From Campylobacterales bacterium (GTDB taxonomy: Bacteria > Campylobacterota_A > Desulfurellia > JAADFJ01), in assembly GCA_027080125.1 (NCBI GenBank), contig JALWSW010000135.1, positions 1 through 5,133 of the forward strand: a stretch of 5,133 bases of DNA, in the 5' to 3' direction. A program made the translations under genes and the position numbers. Under the pieces are notes generated by a model, which was not told where the DNA came from, did not search any database, and saw only the letters and a list, made by a program, of their open reading frames with translations. Positions 1 to 5,133 of this stretch are shown here, one piece after another (the stretch's first letter is position 1; every line of letters begins with the position of its first letter).

Positions 1-1
1 G

Positions 2-85
2 GAATACTTTGAATGGAAGAAAGAGCATCCGGAACTATTTGAAATAAAGACAAAAACTTTGAGTGTGTTAAATGGCAAATCTTAA
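2..85 (+). CDS. possible C-terminal tail of an unidentified gene, cut by the left window edge
   Basis: Plus-strand frame 2 is open from the first base to a TAA at 83-85 and gives 27 residues (EYFEWKKEHPELFEI, then a Lys/Thr-rich end). The Lys/Glu-rich, helix-like composition looks more like protein than the DNA that follows. A 27-residue open stretch can nevertheless occur by chance, and I do not recognise a family. If real, this gene runs convergently towards the minus-strand tRNA and operon. An ATG at 72 opens a second frame that overlaps the end of this one and stops at 158. It might be a degraded or truncated downstream gene, but it has no good ribosome binding site. The left-hand continuation of the sequence would settle both. 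Confidence 0.3.
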   Translation, partial: EYFEWKKEHPELFEIKTKTLSVLNGKS

Positions 86-369
86 TTTAGCAGAAAGTAA
101 ATTTACAGCAGATTTGGGAGTTGACCTCGCCTTTTACATCATCTTTCAAAAAACATAAATTGTCAAGATGGCCGGCATCACTTGATCATGTCGACTTTCC
201 TTCACGGCGAACACCTGTGTTCATTTTAACAATTTTATCTGATATATCTATCAAAATATCCTTGAAAATGATAGAAAATTCAGAGATAGTTTTAGTCCAT
301 ATCTTTTGCGAAATTGCTAGTTTTGTTGTTCGATATCAGGCTCACTCTTTTACATTTTTGTCAATTAAC
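86..369. other. non-coding stretch between the left-edge fragment and tRNA-Ser
   Basis: I see no convincing gene here. A plus-strand open frame crosses it and runs into the tRNA, but its C-terminal residues are simply the tRNA antisense read as protein, so I do not call it. The minus strand is broken by stops in all frames over most of the stretch. No clear intrinsic terminator follows the tRNA gene: there is no GC stem followed by a T-run on the minus strand just below position 370. No copy of the tRNA 3' end is seen that would mark an integration site. Confidence 0.5.
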
Positions 370-457
370 TGGCGGAGAGGGCGGGATTTGAACCCGCGAT
401 AGGAGATCCTATACACGATTTCCAGTCGTGCGCCTTCAGCCGCTCGGCCACCTCTCC
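370..457 (-). tRNA. tRNA-Ser (anticodon GGA), with encoded CCA
   Basis: The minus strand folds as a complete class II tRNA. The 5' acceptor strand GGAGAGG (457-451) pairs with CCTCTCC (380-374). It is followed by a G discriminator at 373 and CCA at 372-370. The D-arm stem is GCC/GGC with the usual GAGCGG loop. The anticodon stem CACGA/TCGTG encloses the loop CTGGAAA, giving anticodon GGA (bases 423-421), which reads UCC and UCU serine codons. A long variable arm with its own stem (TAGGA/TCCTA) follows, as expected for tRNA-Ser. The T-arm is GCGGG, TTCAAAT, CCCGC. The G discriminator and the long variable arm are both serine identity features. The gene lies downstream of the AOR gene in the same orientation, with its own likely promoter. 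Confidence 0.97.
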
Positions 458-477
458 GGATTTTCAAATCGCCTCCT

Positions 478-506
478 ATAATACATAGCAAACGGCAAAT
501 ATGCAA
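478..506 (-). promoter_or_regulatory. likely sigma70-type promoter for tRNA-Ser
   Basis: On the minus strand, TTGCAT (506-501) is followed after exactly 17 bases by TATTAT (483-478). The -10 box matches the TATAAT consensus at 5 of 6 positions; the -35 box is weak and shares mainly TTG. Transcription would start near 471, leaving a 5' leader of about a dozen bases before the mature tRNA end at 457. The position and spacing fit a tRNA promoter, but the weak -35 box keeps this a prediction. Confidence 0.4.
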
Positions 507-590
507 CAATAAGAATTCATATCAGATGCCTTTTTGTGAGAAACAAAACGGTTTATTTGCCTTCCGTTGCCATGAAGTTGCTTTATTTAT

Positions 591-693
591 TGTCACTGCG
601 AGCACCGAGCGCGGCAGTCTCATTTCACTCTGTTACTGTGAGGCTTTAGCCGAAGCAATCTCTGCTCACCTCTGAGATTGTCGCTTGCTTTCG
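591..693. repeat. cluster of degenerate intergenic repeats (two direct units plus a partial inverted unit)
   Basis: Unit 1 (591-621) begins TGTCACTGCGAG and ends GCGGCAGTCTC. Unit 2 (631-662) begins TGTTACTGTGAG and ends CGAAGCAATCTC. They start exactly 40 bases apart and align along their length with substitutions and one single-base length difference. A partial third copy lies inverted at 674-693 (GAGATTG, then TCGCTTGCTTTCG). CAATCTC at 656-662 pairs with GAGATTG at 674-680 around an 11-base loop, so the RNA could form a hairpin. The general form (CACTGCGAG ... GAAGCAATCTC with an inverted partner) resembles short palindromic intergenic repeats I know from several bacterial genomes; that match is from memory. 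The cluster sits downstream of the AOR stop and may fall in its 3' untranslated region. Confidence 0.6.
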
Positions 694-747
694 TTTATAG
701 TAAATATATTTTGTGTTAGTTAGCGCAAGCGGTTTGTTATGAAAAAA

Positions 748-3072
748 CTAACCTCCGGCAAATGTCCTGATGAGCGATATCTCGTCATGATTTTTCACCT
801 CGTAGTCGGATTCATTGCCTGTGACCATATTTCCATTTACAACGAAATTTGTCATCGTATCATCAAAGGTTATACCTTTTTTTGATAAGATTGATCCGAT
901 TCTATTTCGTAATTCGCTGAGATTGCTTATCGGCTGATCAATTACTATTGAATTTTCTCCTGAGGTTTTCAAAACATCATCGAATCTTACCAAAATTTCA
1001 AAACCGGTTACAATATTAGCCAGTTGCCTATGAAATTCGGTTTTTGGTATTCCTTCCCCGTTCAGTTCTGATATTTCATAGAAACGCCTTTTCAGTTCCG
1101 AAAATTTTTCTCTGTCTATCTTTTCTCCTGCAAACGGTCCGCTTTTGATCGGTTCGTTGAACCATCTTTCCGGCAGCGTGTCATCTTTGGATGAAAGACC
1201 GATGCGATAATTAAGCAGCCTCTCAAGCAATATTATATTTTTTCCTATCTTCTCTATCTCTTTTATGGACAACTTTATTCCGGTGGCTGCTGATATTCCT
1301 TTTGAAAGCTCTTCGTAATCTACGGTGCTTGGCGAATTGAACAGTTTTGTCGAGAACCTGCACAGTCCAGCCGAATCTCCTGCGGCATATAGATCCTCGC
1401 ATCTTCTCACCGCAAATTCTTTACCTTCATAGCCGGTCGGTTCGGCAGAAACTTCTGCCCCATAAAGTTTTCGCTTATATGCCGGATCGCTGTTTATATG
1501 CGCGTTTATCTCAAGTGTTGCCCGGTTTCTGAGATGATCCATTCCGCGTGTTGCAACGGCAACACCAAGAGCAAATGCTTTTAGTATTCTGCAATCATGA
1601 GGGTCGGATTGAAACAATCCCTTAATAGTCATCTTGTAATTTTCTGCCTCATTCGGATATTTGCCTCTCTCAACGGCTCTGTTTGAATCTGCAAGTGTGT
1701 CTCCGAACCCTTCTCGTTTGGTAATCATAAAAAGAAGTTTTTCGATTGCCTCATAATTGCCCCAGGAAAGGTCAATTCCGCCGGTTTCTTTTTTGGTAAT
1801 GATTTTTCGCTGATAAAGCTCCATTGCCCATGCGAGCGCTCCTCCGGTGCTTGAGGAATCAAGTCCCAAATCGTTTAATATGTTGTTGAGCCTTAATACA
1901 TGTTCAACCTTTTTTATGCCTATATTGGGACCAAACTTTCCCAGCGTAACATATTCGGGTCCGTCGCCTTTGTCATATTTGTCAAAAATTCCATCGTTAT
2001 TGATGCCGTTGTAGGTTTTTTCATTCTCATGAATTATTTGAGCTTCCTTTTCGTCTGTGCTTGCGTTGCCTGAAACTCCCCTGAGAGCGCCTTTACCCCA
2101 TCCTCCTTTTGCATCGGGGGTCATATCATTGAGCGGTCTGCAGATAATCGGGCATTTGTAGCAGCCCGCCATCCTTGTTCTGTATATATCGATGTTATCG
2201 GCATCAAGGGCATCTGTCCAATAGGTTTCCTGGTTATTTTTCACACCAAGAGCGTGGATGATGCGACTGGGCTTATATAGAAACGGAGTTCCAACCTTTT
2301 TTAGCGCCTTTTTTGTTACGCTTGCCGATAGAACCGTTTTGGCGATCTCTCTGTTTACCGAAACGATTTCCTGAGAGTTTTTTCTCTGAGGCGGTTTTCC
2401 CAAAACAACTATCGCCTTGAGGTTGAGCGACCCCATTTTTGCTCCTGTGCCTCCTCTTGCCCACAGAGCCTTGGGTCCGCCCATTATTGCGCTGTTTAAA
2501 ACGAGGTTTTCTCCGGCTTCGGTGATTCGCGCTGCTGCCATATCTTTGCCTTCGGTGCAGCCCAGGTCTTGTTCTAAGGCGGCGGTCAGCTCGATGTTAT
2601 TCATACCGCGATATTTTTCTGCTCTTATGAATCCAATGGAATTTTCTGAAATAACCAGCATAGTGAGCCGCTTCGATTTTCCGTATAAAACGATATGATC
2701 ATATCCGTGAAGCTTCACAAAAGATGGAAAATAATCCCCGCAGCTTGAGTCCATTATGGCATAGCTGTCCGGAGCTATACTTGTAAAGTTTCCGCGTGAA
2801 GCAGAAGGGATGGTTCCGGTGAGAATACCTGCTCCGAAAATAAGAGGTATTTCCGGATCAAGCGGGTCCTTTGTTTCATCAAGAAGATTGTAAAGAATAA
2901 ACATATTCCCTCCGCGTCCGGAGAGAAAATTTTTTACCACCTCAAACGGAAGATACGCCTCTTGTATCTGTTTACCGGCAAGATCGATAAAAACGGTCTT
3001 TCCCTGAGACGGATATTCGGGTTTGCTTGATAATCTTTTTATAAACGCATCAACCCTTTTTTTGATACTCAT
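748..3072 (-). CDS. aldehyde:ferredoxin oxidoreductase (tungsten/molybdenum bis-pterin) with a C-terminal MoaD/ThiS-like domain
   Basis: This 774-residue protein oxidises aldehydes to carboxylic acids with ferredoxin, or runs in reverse, in the cytoplasm. The AOR N-terminal pterin-binding domain spans about residues 24-230, with GRGGNMF near 52 and GGTGAKMGSLNLKAI at 207-221. The [4Fe-4S] ligands are C304, C307 and C311 (CxxCxxxC), plus C571 in DSAGLCRFS. Other family marks are PEYVTLGKFGPN (372-383), NDLGLDSSSTGG (400-411) and ATRGMDHLRN (507-516). About 45 extra residues lie between C311 and E373. The AOR core ends near 690; residues 690-774 resemble MoaD/ThiS (ILVRF start, FVVNG near 743, HDEISLIR) and finish in a terminal GG. 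The start ATG has an ideal Shine-Dalgarno sequence inside the end of iorB, 5 bp upstream. Total length exceeds the usual 600-700 residues because of the fusion and insertion. The family assignment is firm; substrate and metal are not determined. A substrate of aryl or branched aldehydes is inferred from the iorAB neighbours. Confidence 0.95.
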   Translation of the reverse strand: MSIKKRVDAFIKRLSSKPEYPSQGKTVFIDLAGKQIQEAYLPFEVVKNFLSGRGGNMFILYNLLDETKDPLDPEIPLIFGAGILTGTIPSASRGNFTSIAPDSYAIMDSSCGDYFPSFVKLHGYDHIVLYGKSKRLTMLVISENSIGFIRAEKYRGMNNIELTAALEQDLGCTEGKDMAAARITEAGENLVLNSAIMGGPKALWARGGTGAKMGSLNLKAIVVLGKPPQRKNSQEIVSVNREIAKTVLSASVTKKALKKVGTPFLYKPSRIIHALGVKNNQETYWTDALDADNIDIYRTRMAGCYKCPIICRPLNDMTPDAKGGWGKGALRGVSGNASTDEKEAQIIHENEKTYNGINNDGIFDKYDKGDGPEYVTLGKFGPNIGIKKVEHVLRLNNILNDLGLDSSSTGGALAWAMELYQRKIITKKETGGIDLSWGNYEAIEKLLFMITKREGFGDTLADSNRAVERGKYPNEAENYKMTIKGLFQSDPHDCRILKAFALGVAVATRGMDHLRNRATLEINAHINSDPAYKRKLYGAEVSAEPTGYEGKEFAVRRCEDLYAAGDSAGLCRFSTKLFNSPSTVDYEELSKGISAATGIKLSIKEIEKIGKNIILLERLLNYRIGLSSKDDTLPERWFNEPIKSGPFAGEKIDREKFSELKRRFYEISELNGEGIPKTEFHRQLANIVTGFEILVRFDDVLKTSGENSIVIDQPISNLSELRNRIGSILSKKGITFDDTMTNFVVNGNMVTGNESDYEVKNHDEISLIRTFAGG

Positions 3073-3077
3073 ATTTT

Positions 3078-3656
3078 TTATCCTCCGGTTGCATCTTTTC
3101 CGTATTGGTATGCCTTAAGATTTAATGTAAGAATTTTCTCAGGAATCAGATTTTTTATGGCAAAGATCAATTTATCTTCTTCAAACGGTAGAAAGTGAGA
3201 TGCAGCTCCAAACATAACCAGGTTCAGCGATTTTATATTTCCTGCCTTGAGGGCAAGCGCGGTTGCATCTATTTTTTGATATCTGATGCGGTTTTTCAGA
3301 TAGGTTTGCTCTATGGAATCCGGATAGGTTGCCTTTCCTATAGAAACAGGCATAGGATCAATCTTTTTGTCATTATACAGTATAACACCTGAATCTTTTA
3401 AATATTCTGACATTCTGAACGCCTCAAGCGGTTCGGTTGCAATTATCAGATCAGCCTCTGCTTTGCCTATCAGCGGGGAATATACCTTTTTTGCAAATTT
3501 AACACTGCATACAACCGAACCCCCGCGTTGGCTCATTCCGTGAACCTCGTTTTGCTTGACGTCAAACCCTGCTTCAATGGCTGAGGCAGCAATAAGGTTT
3601 GAAAGTAAAAGAATACCCTGTCCACCAACCCCTGCCACAACTATATTCCTATCCAT
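3078..3656 (-). CDS. iorB: indolepyruvate:ferredoxin oxidoreductase, beta subunit
   Basis: This is the 192-residue gamma-type (pyruvate/ketoisovalerate oxidoreductase catalytic) subunit that pairs with IorA to decarboxylate aryl-2-oxoacids oxidatively to acyl-CoA with ferredoxin reduction. The N-terminus carries the family's glycine motif VVAGVGGQG (residues 6-14), then the signature NEVHGMSQRGGSV (36-48). Further family features are EADLIIATEPLEA (67-79) and a C-terminal helix-rich region with the NLVMFGA stretch. The length is normal for IorB. The start ATG overlaps the last 8 bp of iorA and has AGGAG 6 bases upstream, so translation is probably coupled. The last two codons (GGA GGA) also form the Shine-Dalgarno sequence of the next gene, so the Gly-Gly end should not be read as a sulfur-carrier tail. 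Confident assignment. Confidence 0.95.
   Translation of the reverse strand: MDRNIVVAGVGGQGILLLSNLIAASAIEAGFDVKQNEVHGMSQRGGSVVCSVKFAKKVYSPLIGKAEADLIIATEPLEAFRMSEYLKDSGVILYNDKKIDPMPVSIGKATYPDSIEQTYLKNRIRYQKIDATALALKAGNIKSLNLVMFGAASHFLPFEEDKLIFAIKNLIPEKILTLNLKAYQYGKDATGG
3081..3086 (-). promoter_or_regulatory. Shine-Dalgarno sequence of the AOR gene, inside iorB
   Basis: GGAGGA on the minus strand lies 8 bases before the ATG at 3072-3070. It is formed by the last two glycine codons of iorB, directly before the iorB TAA (3080-3078). The match and spacing fix the AOR start and suggest that translation of the two genes is linked. Confidence 0.85.
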
Positions 3657-5133
3657 CTATAGCTCCTATAGCATCAAAATTGCACATCTGTGCGCAAACA
3701 GTGCAGCCTGTGCAAAGCGATTCATCTATGGTTACCTTTTTCGTATCCGGATGCCATGAAAGCGCCATACATGCAACCGAAAGACATAGCTTGCACCCTG
3801 TGCATTTATCAAGATCAACCATCAACGGTGTCTGTTTGATTCTGTATTTAAGAACGCATGGATCGGTTGATATGGCAAGTGAAACACCCGGTTTTTTGAG
3901 CTCTTCGGTAAGTTTTTTCTCGGTATCAGCCAAGTCGTAAGGATTAAATTTCACAATATTTTTTACCCCTATTGCTTCTGCGAGTTTAACGATGTTGATA
4001 ACCGGAGCTGCCTGTCCGTTTATTTTAATACCTGTTCCGGGGTTGGGCTGTCCTCCGGTCATTGCAGTGACTCTGTTATCCTGCACAATGACAAGAATAT
4101 TGCTTCCGTTATAAACTGCATTGACTAGCCCGGTTATGCCGGAATGGAAAAAGGTGGAATCACCTATTACCGCTACCGGTTTAAAGTGTTCATCGGTTTT
4201 TCTAACCTGGCTCATTCCGTGTGCAACCCCTATTGATGCGCCCATACAGATGCAGCTATGCATTGCGCCCAAAGGCTCGAGCGCTCCCAAGGTATAGCAT
4301 CCTATATCCCCCGAAACAAAGACACGCAGTTTTTTCAGAATACGGAATAAACCTCTGTGGGAGCAGCCCGGGCAAAGCGTCGGAGGTCTGATAGGGGCAT
4401 CTGTTTTTTCAAAACTTTTCAGCGGAGCTTTTCCAAAACTTTGACGCAAAATGTTAGAGGAAAGCTCACCGATTGATGGCAGGCGATTTTTGCCGTAATC
4501 AACCTTTATGCCAAATGAATTGATCTGGTTTTCCAGAAACGGATCAAGTTCCTCGATGACGGCAAGCTTTTCGACATTTTTTGCAAACTCTTTGATCATC
4601 TCTTTGTTAAGCGGATAGGTGATGCCAAGTTTCAAAATTGAAGCCTCCGGAAAAGCCTCTTTCGCATACTGAAAGCTTGCCCCGGAGGTTATGATGCCCA
4701 AAGATTTGTCATGATATTCCATGTGATTAATATCCGATTTTTTTGCATAGATAGACAAATCTTCTATCTTTTTCTCAACCAGCGGTCTTCTGAGCAGCGC
4801 GTTTGCCGGAAGCATCGTGTATTTTTGCCAGTTTTTTTCGATGGAACGCAGTTTTACATCTTTTCTCTCGCCTATCTCTGCAATACTTCTTGAATGACTT
4901 ATAACCGTTGTTGTTCTAAGTAGAACGGGGGTATCGAATTTTTCGCTGATTTCAAAAGCAAGCTTTGTAAAACTGAGGCATTCTCCGCTGTCAGAGGGTT
5001 CTAAAACCGGTATTTTTGCAGCAAGTCCATACCACCTGTTATCCTGTTCGTTCTGAGAGGAGTGCATTCCAGGATCATCGGCACTCAATATAACAACCCC
5101 TCCGTTTACGCCCGTGTAGGAGAGCGTAAAAAG
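3649..5133 (-). CDS. iorA: indolepyruvate:ferredoxin oxidoreductase, alpha subunit (5' end outside the window)
   Basis: This is the thiamine-diphosphate and iron-sulfur subunit of the enzyme that converts indolepyruvate, phenylpyruvate or hydroxyphenylpyruvate to aryl-acetyl-CoA. The frame is open to the window edge, giving 494 residues. The first visible residues (SYTGVNGG, then SADDPGMHSSQNEQDNR) are the internal family motif, so roughly 80-110 N-terminal residues are missing. The TTG at 5088 is internal and is not a start. CPGCSHRG (4351-4374), the TPP-binding GDSTFFHSG (4138-4164) and DNRVTAMTGGQPNPGTG follow in the usual order. A C-terminal two-cluster ferredoxin domain has CxxCxxCx4C (3769-3804) and CxxCxxCx3C (3682-3714), with all eight cysteines present. 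The residue after the fourth cysteine is Met in one cluster and Asn in the other, where Pro is usual. It is the first visible gene of the iorA-iorB-AOR unit. Confidence 0.96.
   Translation of the reverse strand, partial: LFTLSYTGVNGGVVILSADDPGMHSSQNEQDNRWYGLAAKIPVLEPSDSGECLSFTKLAFEISEKFDTPVLLRTTTVISHSRSIAEIGERKDVKLRSIEKNWQKYTMLPANALLRRPLVEKKIEDLSIYAKKSDINHMEYHDKSLGIITSGASFQYAKEAFPEASILKLGITYPLNKEMIKEFAKNVEKLAVIEELDPFLENQINSFGIKVDYGKNRLPSIGELSSNILRQSFGKAPLKSFEKTDAPIRPPTLCPGCSHRGLFRILKKLRVFVSGDIGCYTLGALEPLGAMHSCICMGASIGVAHGMSQVRKTDEHFKPVAVIGDSTFFHSGITGLVNAVYNGSNILVIVQDNRVTAMTGGQPNPGTGIKINGQAAPVINIVKLAEAIGVKNIVKFNPYDLADTEKKLTEELKKPGVSLAISTDPCVLKYRIKQTPLMVDLDKCTGCKLCLSVACMALSWHPDTKKVTIDESLCTGCTVCAQMCNFDAIGAIDG
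3663..3667 (-). promoter_or_regulatory. Shine-Dalgarno sequence of iorB, inside iorA
   Basis: AGGAG on the minus strand lies 6 bases before the iorB ATG (3656-3654), within the last codons of iorA. It supports the chosen iorB start and the 8-bp gene overlap. Confidence 0.8.

Noticed and set aside
121..402. 93-residue plus-strand open frame running into the tRNA gene
   Set aside because: It needs a non-ATG start, its last residues (GRDLNPR) are the antisense of the tRNA-Ser T-arm, a well-known source of false proteins, and no family features are visible.
370..457. tRNA-Ser as an integration site of a mobile element
   Set aside because: No duplicated tRNA 3' end and no recognisable integrase are seen in the window; the left-edge peptide is too short to assign.
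493..561. inverted repeat GGCAAAT / ATTTGCC in the intergenic region
   Set aside because: Only 7 bases per arm with a 55-base gap, in AT-rich DNA; it is likely to occur by chance.
742..747. T-run (minus strand) right after the AOR stop as an intrinsic terminator
   Set aside because: Six T bases are present, but no stable GC-rich hairpin precedes them at the end of the coding sequence.
2417..2698. plus-strand open frames opposite the AOR, iorA and iorB genes (also 1347-1532, 3195-3392, 3556-3759, 3599-3940, 4711-4893) and the minus-strand frame at 2273-2464
   Set aside because: They overlap strongly supported genes in another frame or on the other strand, and show no family motif of their own.
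3081..3086. Gly-Gly end of IorB as a second sulfur-carrier tail
   Set aside because: The codons are explained by the Shine-Dalgarno sequence of the next gene, and IorB has no beta-grasp domain at its end.
5086..5088. TTG as the start of iorA
   Set aside because: The same frame stays open to the window edge and encodes the conserved SYTGVNGG stretch just upstream, so the TTG is an internal leucine codon and the true start lies outside.

Overview
This window comes from a bacterium, most likely an anaerobe. All clear coding DNA belongs to ferredoxin-dependent, oxygen-sensitive metabolism. The genes are moderately AT-rich, Shine-Dalgarno sequences are strong, and the tRNA encodes its own 3' CCA. 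Two linked oxidoreductase systems of this kind are common in sulfate-reducing, syntrophic and other fermentative anaerobes. The sequence alone does not fix the phylum; Desulfobacterota-like is only a guess.

Layout: everything clear lies on the minus strand and reads from the right edge leftwards. First is iorA, whose 5' end is cut by the window edge. Then come iorB (overlapping iorA by 8 bp) and an aldehyde:ferredoxin oxidoreductase (AOR) gene that starts 5 bp after the iorB stop. The tight spacing indicates one transcription unit whose promoter lies beyond the right edge. About 290 bp of non-coding DNA follows. It carries a small cluster of degenerate direct and inverted repeats and the likely promoter of a tRNA-Ser(GGA) gene. 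The last 370 bp on the left hold no convincing complete gene, only a possible plus-strand C-terminal gene tail at the very edge.

How the genes work together: IorAB is the thiamine-diphosphate indolepyruvate:ferredoxin oxidoreductase. It converts aryl-2-oxoacids from aromatic amino acid transamination to aryl-acetyl-CoA, CO2 and reduced ferredoxin. AOR is a tungsten-type (W/Mo bis-pterin) enzyme that interconverts aldehydes and carboxylic acids with ferredoxin. Together they suggest aryl-2-oxoacid breakdown with scavenging of the matching aldehyde, or acid reduction in reverse; this coupling is inferred from the operon.

The most notable feature is the AOR C-terminus. After the normal AOR core, the protein continues for about 85 residues into a MoaD/ThiS-like beta-grasp domain that ends in Gly-Gly at the true C-terminus. 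The enzyme therefore appears fused to a sulfur-carrier domain of the kind used to make its own pterin cofactor. The same protein also has an extra stretch of about 45 residues between its iron-sulfur cysteines and the conserved Glu-Tyr motif.
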